From Homarus americanus (lineage: Eukaryota > Arthropoda > Malacostraca > Decapoda > Nephropidae), in the NCBI RefSeq assembly GCF_018991925.1, contig NW_024720773.1:351367-415366 (forward strand): a stretch of 64,000 nucleotides of DNA. Direction: 5' to 3'. The notes beneath the pieces are model-generated. The model was given only the letters and a program-made list of their open reading frames with translations. It was not told the DNA's origin and did no database searches. Positions 1 to 10,754 of the stretch are shown here, one piece after another. A program made the translations under genes and the position numbers. Every line of letters starts with the position of its first letter. Positions within the stretch are counted from its first letter, which is position 1.

Positions 1-173
1 CATGTACACGATATATATGAATATTTGAATACACATATATAAACTCATCCCTGGTACAGCATATACTGTATAGCTGCACAGGCACATACATATGCTGATA
101 ACCACAAGGAAACAAGAAAGTACAAAGTTCCCAAGCGCTTTCGTGTAATTCACATCTTCAGGGGTGAGTACAG

Positions 174-181
<8 letters not shown>
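1..181. repeat. Left arm of an inverted repeat; right arm 6759-7144
   Basis: Positions 1-92 are the reverse complement of about 7053-7144, and 93-181 are the reverse complement of about 6759-6843, which is the 3' tail of PLE-1. The right arm differs by long (AT)n arrays at 6878-7047 that are absent here. The inner half is therefore an inverted Penelope tail and the outer half is a shared flank. Confidence 0.85.
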
Positions 182-507
<326 letters not shown>

Positions 508-1322
508 TGGTAGATAGGATCACAGATACGGGCAGATAATTGCACTTACATTTATTTGTCAGGCTTCCATACAATGATTTATAATTTGCATGGATATAGG
601 AGTCACTCACGTTCACGCTGTAATAAAATTAATCTTCTAAAAGAGGGAATTATCAACTTGGGAACACATGTGATTACTCTACTGTGGGTATGACTTAACA
701 GAGCCTTAATTCTTCAAGTGATACATTTACTGCCAGCCTGGATTGCTTTTGTTGCAACCAGGCTTCCGCACAAGAACTTCTTTCCACGGCCATAACAACA
801 AAAAGTACTCTTGGGTTACCACACATAGTCTCGCGTCACTGACAGTCACTGTAGACGGTTGTCGTGCAAGGAGAACTGTAAGCGTGACTTGAATTAACCA
901 TTTAAGGTTTGCATAGGCCAGCCTGGATTGCTCTTGTCGCAACCAGGCATCCACACGTGATATTTCCACGGGGATAACAAACCTAGGTTAACACGCTTAG
1001 TCTCGTGTCGACGACGGTCACAGGACGGAGTGCGGTGGAGGACTCTGTGTGGTGTGGTGTCCCGCCCCTTTCAGGAGGGAGAGATGGAGACGACTCTTAA
1101 CTAACCCATGGCTCAGGGGATACTACTTAAAATGAGGTTTTTGGGTGTGAAGCGATGAACAGTACAACACTGTTTCACTGCCCACCCCCCTCCCTAAAGG
1201 CTGGCTAACATACACTAATGTGAAAAAATACATGTCCCAGTTATGCCTCGCCGGGTGTCTTATCTCTAGTAAAACAAACTTTGGAGTTGGTTGCGTGGGT
1301 AAGCCTAACGCAACCCATGACA
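508..1322 (-). repeat. LTR copy 1 (probable 3' LTR)
   Basis: Matches 2704-3334 over its length with scattered substitutions. It carries an extra block of about 190 bp in which the motif CAGCCTGGATTGCT occurs twice (about 735 and 921). Confidence 0.6.
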
Positions 1323-1835
1323 ATCGCCCCTACTAGGAAAAATTTTTCTTCGAGAATAAAAATTTCAGCACCTGTATACAATCAAGAGAATGCCTAGCCC
1401 AGACACACAATTCAACATTCACACTGTGGTGTGTGGTGTGACACTAACACTGCAACGGGATGTAGTCGCCAATCGCCACTGAGGGAAAACCTCAACATTT
1501 ACTTTAGATTTTCAGGCTGGAGGAAAACTCCGAGGCGAGGGTGACAATTCCGAGCTATAGTTCATGCTAAGCGTAAACACGCTACATTTATGTTACAGCA
1601 ACGTGTTGTGTAGTGTAGGGTATGTAGACATTGTTTAGGTGGTACAGGTGTCGTGTTATGTTCTTAAATGTAGATAGGTGTGAAAAGGTTTACATAACAT
1701 ATGAAGAGTCGTCAGCTGCGTGGAGGTTCGAGTTGACCGGAACATATGGACACTCCCACACATAGGTCAGGTCCTAGACACGCTCTGCAATGTCGAATGA
1801 ACTTCCCCTGGTGGTGAAGAGAAGGATTCCTCCAG

Positions 1836-2145
1836 CCGGCTGATGTGGAACTGGGTCCCTCTGTCGCTGATGACCCCCAAGGTGAGGGTGTACTCTGCCC
1901 ATCACTCACCCTTGGGTCTACTGTTCACCGCCTCACGCTGAAGTCCACCAAGATGAGGATGTAAATCTACCATCACTCACCCTTGGGTTTACTGTCCACC
2001 GCCTCGTAGTGAATCGGGAGGCTGAGGTGGAACTGGTTCCCTCCGTCGATGAGGACCCCCAAGGTGAGGGTGTACTCTTCCCGTCACTCACCCTTGGGTG
2101 TGCAGTCCACCGCGTCGTACTGAATCAGCTGCCTGATGTGGAATT
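1836..2145. repeat. Degenerate tandem repeat inside the LTR element
   Basis: About three imperfect units share GGTGAGGGTGTACTC, CACTCACCCTTGGG and TCCACCGCCTCG, as at 1880, 1968 and 2052. GGTGAG and CTCACC within a unit are complementary and could form a short hairpin. The rest of 1323-2703 shows nothing recognisable. Confidence 0.6.
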
Positions 2146-2703
2146 GTGTTTACTGACCTCAATGTCCGCCGCCACCCTCTCAAGGGTTCGGGGATCACTG
2201 TGAGAGGCCACAGGGGTGCAGGTAGAACTCGCCCTCCGTCGCTGGTTCTGGCAAACATCACAAGTCCTCTTCTGTTTCTATATTTTCTACCTTGAACTTC
2301 AGATTCAAAATTTCTTAGGGTCCCCTTCAAATGTACAAGTAATCATTTCGTAGTACAACATATGCGTTTGCACAACTGCTGACAAGAGTGCAATTATCCG
2401 CGGTCTGTGTCCCTGTTCGGGCGCCAATTGTCATGGTTCTGGGTGGATCGGTGGTATTAGGTGAGTGGATTATATTATATAAAGATAATAATATGTCGTA
2501 TTTCTTATTTCTTACCGTAGAGTTCGATACCTTCACACTGAATACTTACAGGAGATTATGGCGTATCTACGTAGAAGTTCACTCCACCAATCGACATTCC
2601 ATGATTTATATTTGATAAATGATGATTTAATGAATTCCATTAATTTCCAACATCTATCTCAGTTATTGGTTATACATTGTCATAACCACTCAGTCATTAC
2701 CTT

Positions 2704-3334
2704 TGGTAATAATAAGATAGGATCACAGATACGGGCAGATAACTGCACTTACATTTATTTGTCAAGCTTCCATACAATGATTTACAATTTGCATGGATGT
2801 ATGATTCACTCACGTTCACGCTGTAATAAAATTAATCTTCTAAAAGAGGGAATTTCCAACTTGGGGACACATGTGATTACTCTACTGTGGGTATGACTTA
2901 ACAGAGCCTTAATTCTTCAAGTGATACATTTACTGCCAGCCTGGATTGCTTTTGTCGCAACCAGGCTTCCACACGTGATATTTCCACAGGGATAACAAAC
3001 CTAGGTTAACACACTTAATCTCGTGTCGACGACGGTCCACAGGGCGGAGTGGCGGTGGAGGACTCTGTGTGGTGTGGTGCCCCGCTGCCTTCAGGAGGGA
3101 AAAATGGAGACGTCCGAACTAACCCATGGCCAAAGGGATACTACTTAAAAATGAGGTTTTTGGGTGTGAAGCGATGAACAGTACAACACTGTTTCACTGC
3201 CCACCCCCGTAAAGGCTGGCTAACATACACTAATGGAAAATACATGTCCCAGTTATGCCTCACTGGGTGTCTTATCTCTAGTAAAACAAACTTTGGAATT
3301 GGTTGCGTGGGTAAGCCTATTGCAACCCATGACA
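2704..3334 (-). repeat. LTR copy 2 (probable 5' LTR)
   Basis: Direct repeat partner of 508-1322, ending at the same CCATGACA. An (AT)n array follows at once. Confidence 0.6.
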
Positions 3335-3337
3335 ATA

Positions 3338-3444
<107 letters not shown>

Positions 3445-3445
3445 G

Positions 3446-3912
3446 TTAGAAAATAAGGAGTCTGTAATAGGCCGGTTGGCCTGTACATGGCTGTTCCTGT
3501 TGAGAGTTACAACACTCTCTTTCATCCATGAATCTATCTAGCCTCCTTTTGAAACTTTCTAGAGTTCCCGCACTTACTACTAAGTTGCTAAGCTTGTTCC
3601 AATCGTCCACCACCCTATTTGTGAACCAGTTTCTTCCTATCTCCCTCCTAAACCTAAACATATCCAACTTGAATCCGTTGCTCCGAATCCTATCCTGCTC
3701 GGATATTATAAGAACTTTATCTATATCCCCTTTATTGATTCCTTTCACTCACTTAAATACTTCTATCATATCTCCCTGCACTCTTCGTCTTTCTAAGGAA
3801 TGCAAGTTTACTTTCTTTAATCTATCTTGATAAGGAAGGTTTCTAAGTCCCGGAATCATTTTCGCCTTTCTTCGCTGCACCGACTCCAGTGAATTGATAT
3901 CCAATCTATAAT
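3446..3912 (-). pseudogene. CR1-type LINE, 3' end of ORF2
   Basis: The minus-strand frame encodes the C-terminal tail of a CR1-like ORF2 protein ([37 protein letters not shown]). The same tail is seen in the copies at 10755-11612 and 14035-14523. It is 5'-truncated, as usual for LINEs. The element ends near 3446 in A-rich sequence related to the CATAAGAACATAAG 3' ends of the other copies. PLE-1 begins right after it. Confidence 0.85.
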
Positions 3913-4064
3913 AAGGGCACCAGTGTAGTAGATACCTCCCCTACAAACACTGTTTGTCGCTGAGTAGCCGACCCCGCGAATTCCCCAGTGTATGCCTCGT
4001 GGTCTAGGTCAACCAGCGCCGCCTTACATGACAGAGGTCAACTATTAAGCCACGCCTACCTCCG

Positions 4065-4073
4065 CTATAAAAG
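4065..4073 (+). promoter_or_regulatory. TATA-like box of PLE-1
   Basis: CTATAAAAG lies about 190 bp upstream of the first ATG of PLE-1, in GC-richer sequence. It is a plausible RNA polymerase II core promoter. Function is inferred from motif and position only. Confidence 0.35.
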
Positions 4074-4254
4074 ACCAGACCTCGTGGTGACCTACCTCTC
4101 TCTTTCTACCTACAGCCAGTCCTCAAGTAACACCACCTCCTCCACTCCTGCCTGGCGGCCCTCGCTCCCGCCGGCGACTATGCCGCCCTTCAAGCTGCCT
4201 GTCCTCCTCTGAGAACCCTCACCAACCAGCTCTCTCTACATTACGCTTGTAACC

Positions 4255-4566
4255 ATGCTGCCTTCCCAGCACCAAGCTGCACTGTACATCCAATACAGCT
4301 GTCCTGGACTGTCTCCTTTCGTTACTGAATACTCCTCTTCGATGATCAAGGCCCACAAATTGAAAATACGTTTGAAATTTCTCCAGACATGCCTCAGTGA
4401 AAAAGTTATGCCTAGATCAATCCTACCACAACGTGTCCTGAAGATGTCTGACCGCCCCTTTGATGAGTTCCAAGAAATCATCCTTAAGAAACATTTTGAA
4501 ATAAAGAAAATTGAAGTGGATGAAGCCTTCCGTATTGTAAGACAAAAAAGCGCGCTTTTAATATGA
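4255..4566 (+). CDS. PLE-1 N-terminal region, out of frame with the RT
   Basis: This 103-codon stretch is the N-terminal part of the Penelope protein. It is rich in basic and leucine residues (KLKIRLKFLQTC, FQEIILKKHFEIKKI) and ends four bases into the RT ORF. The frame change falls at an oligo-A run at about 4544-4549: reading across it in the other frame restores a continuous protein into the 4563 ORF. A single-base indel in the A run is the simplest explanation. Programmed frameshifting cannot be excluded. The ATG at 4255 has CC directly before it and is the first one after the 5' region. Confidence 0.65.
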   Translation: MLPSQHQAALYIQYSCPGLSPFVTEYSSSMIKAHKLKIRLKFLQTCLSEKVMPRSILPQRVLKMSDRPFDEFQEIILKKHFEIKKIEVDEAFRIVRQKSALLI

Positions 4567-6632
4567 CCATACCGAGCTATTGGAAAAAGTTCATGTTAGA
4601 CTACTGTTTTGATAACCTGAGACGTGAGCGTTCTGATCTTCAAGCCAAGATAGACCACAAATTGGCACTCCTTATTAGAAATAGTGATTGGACTAAGGAT
4701 GCCAATAACAACTGTGTAGTGAATCTCTCCTCGAAACAACTAGACAATGATACCTTGTGTGCCCTCGGCTATGGTTTAAGTTTTGATGGTTCTAACAAGG
4801 GAGTCGACAGTGTTGACATAGCCAGAGCATTTTGCAATTTGGAGAAATTCAGTAATTTGACAAGTGAAGAAGTGAACATGTGTAAAGGTGTCGTGTATGC
4901 ATCTATGTCCAAGCCTTGTGTTCCAAACTGTCCAGAAAGATTCACCAAAGCAATCCAAGCCCTTAAGAAAAATAAGGATCTACATGTCACTAAAGCAGAT
5001 AAAGCCAACACAGTAGTGATCTTAAACAAAGATGACTATATCTCTAAAATGAATGACCTCTTATGTGATACCACAACATATTCTAAACTTATAAATAATC
5101 CTCTCAACACTGTCAACACCCAGTTCAACAAAAAACTGAAGTCCCTATTGAGAGGCAAAGCTACGCTCATTAAACATCTTACTTCAACGTCCCCTCCACT
5201 GCCATACATGTACGGTGTAATCAAGACCCACAAGCCCAATAACCCAGCAAGACCCATCATTAGCTCAGTTGGGTCAATCTCTTATAAACTATCTAAATGG
5301 TTAGTTTCTTTACTAAATCCCCTAGTTGGCAACATTTCTAACTCCAATATCAAGAATAATATGGATCTGGTTGATAAACTCAATAACTTACACATTAATC
5401 ATGATTTTAAACTGGTCAGCTTTGATGTAACGTCACTCTTTACAAAAGTCCCAGTTGATGATTTACTAGAGTTCCTCATAGATTCCCTGGATAACATTTC
5501 ACTGCCCGTCTCGAAAGACGACTTCATCGAACTCATCAAACTATGTATTAAGGATTGCAAATTCGAATTCAATGGGGAATATTATGCTCAAAAATTTGGT
5601 ATGGCAATGGGTAATCCACTCTCACCTGTATTAAGCAACCTATATATGGAATTCTTTGAAAAGAAACTATTAAGTAATATTTTACCACCCTCAGCAGTCT
5701 GGTTTAGATATGTTGATGATGTATTATGTCTCTGGCCATGTAATGAGGACCTAAAAGCTTTCCTACCACAACTTAACAACTTAGCCCCCTCGATCAAATT
5801 CACTGTGGAATTAGAGCAAGACTGTAAATTGCCATTCCTAGACTGTCTGATACACAGAATAGGTAACACTTTTAAGTTCAGTATTTATAGAAAACCAACT
5901 AATGTGTGTTCATACATTCATTATTATTCTGCCCACCATAATAAAGTCAAACAGTCAGTATTTTCAACAATGTTTTTACGTGCCTTGAGAATTTGCAGTC
6001 CGGAATTCATCGATGAGGAATACAAATATATATATAATATTGGCTCAAACCTTAAATACCCTAGATCTTTCATAGACAAATGCTTAAACATTACTAAGAA
6101 AACTTTTTATAGAACTGACCCCAAGCCCACCCATGACCATAAGAATATCTTAATATTACCATTTCACAAAAATTTCTCACACATTCCTGCACAGCTAAAA
6201 ACCTGGAACGTCAATGTGGCATTTAAAAACTCAAGCACTGTTAAACAAATGTTAATCAAGAACTCCCCCAACAACACAATTGGTTGCATTTATAAAGTTC
6301 CTTGCAAGGAATGTAATATGTTTTACTTAGGCCAGACAGGTAAAGATCTTGCAACTAGAATTAAACAACACAAATACAGTGTTAGGACAAGCCAGGAATC
6401 CAATGCTCTGTTTGTTCATTTGAGGGATAACAAGCATTGCATTGACTGGGATAATGCCTCCTCAATATTACCATGTAAGTCAATTGACAGTAGGAACATC
6501 ATAGAATCTAGTCTTATTAAACATACCGAAGCATTCAACATGAATTTGAGTAACGGCATGTACAAGCTGGACAATTTTGTAATTAAGAAGATTTGTGATC
6601 AGGTGAGAAGGCCGGGTCACTTGACCATCTGA
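4563..6632 (+). CDS. Penelope-like reverse transcriptase with GIY-YIG domain
   Basis: An uninterrupted 689-residue ORF. RT motifs are in order: LVSFDVTSLFTKVPV (about residue 285), FGMAMGNPLSPVLSNLYME (about 345) and the catalytic RYVDDVL (about 382). PFLDC and FSIYRKPT follow. The C-terminal domain from about residue 573 has CIYKVPCKEC then FYLGQTG and TRIKQH, the Y...YLG/R/H pattern of the Penelope GIY-YIG nuclease, preceded by the CX2C pair typical of this clade. Family knowledge: the protein nicks target DNA and primes reverse transcription. The RT domain has no stops, so this copy is fairly young. Its true start is probably 4255 upstream, because the N-terminal part lies in the other frame. 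Confidence 0.93.
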   Translation: MTIPSYWKKFMLDYCFDNLRRERSDLQAKIDHKLALLIRNSDWTKDANNNCVVNLSSKQLDNDTLCALGYGLSFDGSNKGVDSVDIARAFCNLEKFSNLTSEEVNMCKGVVYASMSKPCVPNCPERFTKAIQALKKNKDLHVTKADKANTVVILNKDDYISKMNDLLCDTTTYSKLINNPLNTVNTQFNKKLKSLLRGKATLIKHLTSTSPPLPYMYGVIKTHKPNNPARPIISSVGSISYKLSKWLVSLLNPLVGNISNSNIKNNMDLVDKLNNLHINHDFKLVSFDVTSLFTKVPVDDLLEFLIDSLDNISLPVSKDDFIELIKLCIKDCKFEFNGEYYAQKFGMAMGNPLSPVLSNLYMEFFEKKLLSNILPPSAVWFRYVDDVLCLWPCNEDLKAFLPQLNNLAPSIKFTVELEQDCKLPFLDCLIHRIGNTFKFSIYRKPTNVCSYIHYYSAHHNKVKQSVFSTMFLRALRICSPEFIDEEYKYIYNIGSNLKYPRSFIDKCLNITKKTFYRTDPKPTHDHKNILILPFHKNFSHIPAQLKTWNVNVAFKNSSTVKQMLIKNSPNNTIGCIYKVPCKECNMFYLGQTGKDLATRIKQHKYSVRTSQESNALFVHLRDNKHCIDWDNASSILPCKSIDSRNIIESSLIKHTEAFNMNLSNGMYKLDNFVIKKICDQVRRPGHLTI

Positions 6633-6770
6633 CCTGACCACCAACCGTTGTGTGCTATTTAAAGATTAGTAGGGTCATTACCTAATACCTGACCATTGTG
6701 GACCTGGTCTCACCCTCCTCTGTATATATACACCTTGATTTGTATTACTCTCTCTAGTCTGTACTCACCC

Positions 6771-6793
6771 CTGAAGATGTGAATTACACGAAA
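6771..6793 (+). other. Hammerhead-like motif in the PLE-1 3' tail
   Basis: CTGAAGA (6771-6777) is followed by a short hairpin, GTG (6779-6781) with CAC (6787-6789), and then GAAA (6790-6793). This is the order of the conserved core of a hammerhead ribozyme, and hammerhead motifs are known in Penelope-like elements. There is one extra base before the stem, and stems I and III are not obvious. This is therefore a candidate only. PLE-2 has the same arrangement at 61762-61788. Confidence 0.35.
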
Positions 6794-6874
6794 GCGCTTG
6801 GGAACTTCGTGTTTTCTTCTTTCCTTGTGGTTATCAGCATATACCTAGATCACGCGCACCTACAGTGATTTACT

Positions 6875-6877
<3 letters not shown>

Positions 6878-6941
<64 letters not shown>

Positions 6942-6960
6942 TTATTTATTTATTTATACA

Positions 6961-7047
<87 letters not shown>
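6878..7047. repeat. (AT)n microsatellites with (TTTA)n between
   Basis: Two AT arrays, about 6878-6936 and 6963-7047, are separated by a run of TTTA units and CAGT. They separate the Penelope tail from its shared flank. Confidence 0.97.
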
Positions 7048-7050
<3 letters not shown>

Positions 7051-7518
7051 TGCATGTATGTGTCTGTGCAGCTATACAGTATATGCTGTACCAGGGATGA
7101 GTTTATATATGTGTATTCAAATATTCATATATATCGTGTACATGTATGCCCGTTAAGAAATATCTTAAAACAAATAAATTAAAAACTAAACCAATAAAAA
7201 CCACAAAATGTAAAAAAAAAGCACCTGAATCACCTCCTTAACATGTGTGTCTAAGTATATGTACTGATATAATCCTCCAATAGTAATAATAATAATAATA
7301 ATTAACGGTTTATTGAAAGAGCTTGGCAGCCAGAAGGCTGAAAATATACAGTTACATATTTGGGGAATGGGTTTCGAATTACAAATAATATACAAGTAAC
7401 ATAAGTGATACAAATAAGATATGTAATAACTAGATGGGGAAAAGCTCAAACTACAGTTCATTTCAACATAGTGACAGTGCAAGGAGTAGTGTTTACTGGG
7501 AGTGAATACACTGGTTTA

Positions 7519-7809
7519 TTACAAGTTATTGATAATTTTTACAATGGTTGGGTCTGGGCTGTTCTTATAGCGATCAGTTCGTGCACGTATGGGCTGGATG
7601 CGGTTGTGGTGTCGAACAGCAATTCTCGGGCTAGGGATCTCAGGTGGTAGTAGGAGCCGGTGTCGAGGATGGTGTAGAAGCTTCTTACCAAGTTTGCAGA
7701 TGAGGTCGTGGTGATGGTCAGTGAGAGTCGAAAGGGTCAGTGTGTTGGGCGCTTCTTGATATGTGGAGTAGAAAGGGGAGAGAATAATCTTGCATGCCCT
7801 CTTTTGCAC
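7519..7809 (-). pseudogene. LINE-B ORF2 C-terminal tail
   Basis: The frame encodes QKRACKIIL...YSTYQEA...LTLSTLTDHH, the C-terminal region that follows the RT in this family. The same motif recurs at 10390-10581. It is separated from the RT block at 7839 by a frame break. Confidence 0.7.
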
Positions 7810-7838
7810 TTTTTCTAGGTGTTTACGTTGTGTGGCAT

Positions 7839-8573
7839 TTAGGGAGGAAGACCAGGTGGGGGAGGCATAGGTGAGCTTGGGAAGTATGAATGTTGTGTAA
7901 ACACTGAGGAGCTCGGTGCAGGAACTCCGAGGGACTTGAGTCGGCGGAGGTGGACACGGAAACTGGAGGATTTGACAACTTCACTGACGTGTGGTTTCCA
8001 ATTTAGTTTGTTGTCTATGGTGACGCCGAGGAGCTTCGTGGAATCTACAACCTGGAGTGTGTTCGGACCTAGAGTAATGGAAGGAGGTGGGACAATGTCG
8101 AAGGAGAGGTTGATGTGCATAACCATGATCTTGGTATGGTTGATGGTGACATGGATGTTGGTGGCCCAGTTTTGGAGACTGTTCAATAATTCCTGAAGGG
8201 CGGTATAGTTGGGAGCAGAATTGTTGACGCTGATCCCAATGGTGGAGTCGTCGACATATTTCCAGCGAGTAGGGGTTTCTCTTAGGGCATCATTGATGAG
8301 CATAAGGAAGCAGAGTGGTCCCATCTTGGTGCCTTGGGGGACGCCACAGGTGAGTGACTGAAAGGTGGAGACAGCCCCTCGGAAGCGTACAGCTTGGCGC
8401 TGGTCACTGAGGAAGTCTGTAAACCATGGTATAAGACTTCTCCGAAGCCCGAGGTCAATAGCTTTGTTGATGATTATATTGTGGTAGACTAGGTCGAATG
8501 CTTTAGTGAAATCAATGAAGGCGACAGCTACAGACGTTTTTCGTTTCTCGAGATGGCGGTACACACAACACAA
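7839..8573 (-). pseudogene. LINE-B reverse transcriptase
   Basis: A 244-codon frame with non-LTR RT motifs: AFIDFTKAFDLV (motif A, catalytic D), CGVPQGTKMGPLCF (motif B), KYVDDSTIG (YVDD, motif C) and TKLLGVTIDNKLNW. The endonuclease and the N-terminal part of the RT are missing, so the copy is 5'-truncated at about 8575. The frame changes near 7850. Confidence 0.88.
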
Positions 8574-8575
8574 GC

Positions 8576-8799
8576 GTGTGTTACTTTCTCACTCATACTA
8601 CATACATACAGTCAACCAACCCATACATTAACTGCCCGGTGATAAGATCTCCTTGAGAAGCAACGGGTCCATCAATAAGTTGTCGACGGCCAGGAAAATA
8701 AATCAAGCCAATCCAAGCCCTCAACCAGGCCGGCAAGCTGTGTTAAGGCACGGTACCTTTTTCAACCCCTACAACTCCCTTCCATCCACTATTTTTATT
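8576..8799. other. No recognisable feature
   Basis: Unassigned sequence between LINE-B and the (TAA)n-containing repeat. I see no motif, ORF or repeat in it. Confidence 0.5.
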
Positions 8800-8914
8800 T
8801 TTTTTTTACGGGGATTAGCCCACCCGGGCACAGGTCACTGACCCACATTGGGGCCTGGGGGCGAAGATGTAATAATAATAATAATAAAAAAATATTAATA
8901 ATAATAATAATAAC

Positions 8915-8957
<43 letters not shown>

Positions 8958-9043
8958 TAATTCATAGTAAATAAAATTATGAATGAAAATACAAATTGAA
9001 AATTAAATATTAAAATAATCATGATAATAATAATAACAACACT

Positions 9044-9092
<49 letters not shown>

Positions 9093-9238
9093 TGCAAAAA
9101 AGTATAAAAAAATTATCAAAAGTGAGAAACAATATATGTATGTTGAGTTGTCAATAGTAAGAGAAACAATTGAGACCCTGCAATTGTGTGTAAATGAGGC
9201 AGAAAGACAGATCAGCAACCTGGTCACAATTTTCGTGA
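8800..9238 (-). repeat. Dispersed retroposon-like repeat with (TAA)n core, copy 1
   Basis: It begins with a T-run (a poly-A end on the minus strand), then CACCCGGGCACAGGTCACTG, then several (TAA)n arrays, then about 130 bp ending CAGATCAGCAACCTGG. The same order is found at 44430-44830. The poly-A end suggests retroposition. Confidence 0.7.
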
Positions 9239-10360
9239 TGCTATATGGCAGCAGGGTCTACCATTAGACAATACATCATGCTTCCAATATCTTTCCAGGA
9301 GGTAGTACCTCCCTGTTTGGTAGCTGCCTACTACCTTCTGCCTTACCCTTCTACTGAACGGTCTTCATCCCTGTCACTTGCTTTTAACTACTACTGCTGC
9401 TGTTGTCCTCAACACACTCTTGCTCCAGTCAAGACCCCGGCTTCATCTCCTCTCTCCAGCCCCACCTCCAGCAGCGCCTCTCCCTCTCGTGTACCAAGCC
9501 AGCCAACCACTCAGCATTCTGTTAACTCACCACTTCCCTGAAGAGATTTAGACTTCATGCGAGTTAACCAAAATATAACACTATTTCAACAGCTTGTTTG
9601 TCTACGCCCTATTGGTTGGTCTCCTATAAGTAAACAGTAGAAACAACACCGTAATACTGTTTGTTGTCTTGTGGATCAAGTGTCGCCTTGAAGAATTTGT
9701 AACTACTACGATGCTACACTAAATACTGAATCCTATAATATAGCTTTTAGTGTGTTTTTTTCTTTCCTAGAGACAATAAGAAGCATGTGGTACAGAACCT
9801 ATAAGATAATTTCTTTGAGTTCGGTTACAATTTATTCTCAAAGTTCCAACAGAAGTATAGACCAATATGATCATAACAACTTCTCAACCAATTAACAGTC
9901 ACAACGTCGCCGTCTATTCTCACAAATATTAATTTCATTTCATTTATATTCGCGTAATCGTCCAACTTAACTGTCTACTCCCAATTAGTTTCGCCATCCT
10001 TCCATAATACACCATTATTTCCTTACGCCGTATATATGATTACCTGAATTATATCAAAGTTACTTTACTAGTGTAACAAAATAAGATAATTTAGCATCAA
10101 AATTCAATATTATATAAACAGACAACAGTAGTTATAGTCGCTGCCATATAAGGAAATTGAAATTGAAATAGTTTATTAACCATAAAACTATTACATCAAA
10201 AGGACAGGGTAGGATCGTGTTCTGGGGTTACGGTTAACCAGTGTAGTTGGCGAGTCGACCAGTCTTCTCGGACTATATTCCTTGACAGCTTCTACACCTA
10301 AAACAAATTCACGCCTAGCTTCTCTAGGGGCAAACATTATATATCTATATAGTAAACAGT
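9239..10360. other. No recognisable gene or element
   Basis: AT-rich non-coding sequence. The open frame at 9245-9541 is low-complexity (Ser, Pro, Thr rich) without a domain, so I do not call it a gene. Confidence 0.5.
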
Positions 10361-10477
10361 GTGTGTGTGTGTGTGTGGAGTTAGCCCGACTACATACCGA
10401 GGCAGAAAAGCGTCAGCCGGAAGGACTCAGCCGCTGCCCCTCCTGCACTAAATGTAGCCCTCCACACGTGCAACATC

Positions 10478-10675
10478 TGTGGACCATGATCAGAGAGAGC
10501 CGAGAGGGTCAGTGTGTTGAGCGCTTCTTGATATGTAGAGTAGAAGGGGGAGTAAATAATCTTGCTCTTCCTTTTCTGCACTCTTTCTAGATGTTTATGA
10601 TGCGTGGCATCTAGGAAAGAAGGCCAGGCAGGGGAGGCATTGGTGAGCTTGGGAAGTAAGAATGTTCAGTAAACA
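10478..10675 (-). mobile_element. LINE family B, second copy, 3' piece
   Basis: Closely similar to 7700-7905, including the ORF2 tail. Similarity stops at GTAAACAC (10676) exactly where a CR1 3' end begins. The remaining part of this copy resumes at 13204. Confidence 0.8.
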
Positions 10676-10754
10676 CAGAACATAAGAACATAAGCAAGTA
10701 AGGAGTCTGCAATAGGCCGGTTGGCCTGTGCATGGCAGCTCCTGGCGAGAGTTA

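Larger units (their letters stand above)
508..3334 (-). mobile_element. LTR retrotransposon without coding capacity
   Basis: Two direct repeats, 508-1322 and 2704-3334, both start TGGTA and end CCATGACA. They flank 1.4 kb with no retroelement ORF. On the minus strand the LTR would start TGTCATGG, preceded by a G-rich stretch at 1323-1340 that could be the polypurine tract. That orientation is an inference. The left LTR is longer because of an internal duplication at about 734-925. No target-site duplication is evident: the left flank is a SINE and the right flank is (AT)n. A LARD/TRIM-type non-autonomous element fits best. Confidence 0.6.
3913..6855 (+). mobile_element. Penelope-like element PLE-1, near complete
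   Basis: A single unit: a 5' region with a TATA-like box, a coding region broken once (4255-4566, 4563-6632), and a 3' region of about 220 bp ending in the family's tail before an (AT)n array. The protein has reverse transcriptase followed by a GIY-YIG endonuclease-like domain, the diagnostic order of EN-positive Penelope-like elements. The tail is repeated in inverted form at 93-181. The 5' boundary is set where the CR1 fragment stops and is approximate. Confidence 0.85.
6759..7144. repeat. Right arm of inverted repeat, with (AT)n insertions
   Basis: Reverse complement of 1-181. It consists of the PLE-1 3' tail (6759-6843), two (AT)n arrays, and the shared outer flank 7053-7144 ending GTGTACATG. 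Confidence 0.8.
7275..8575 (-). mobile_element. LINE family B, 5'-truncated
   Basis: A minus-strand non-LTR retrotransposon. Its 3' end at about 7275 is a short (TTA)n run, preceded by 3' sequence and an ORF2 remnant. The same family is present in two split pieces at 10478-10675 and 13204-13640. The clade is uncertain; L2- or CR1-group is the best guess from the RT motifs. Confidence 0.8.

Noticed and set aside
9245..9541. 98-codon ORF rich in Ser/Pro/Thr
   Set aside because: Low-complexity, no domain, no splice or promoter context; likely chance.
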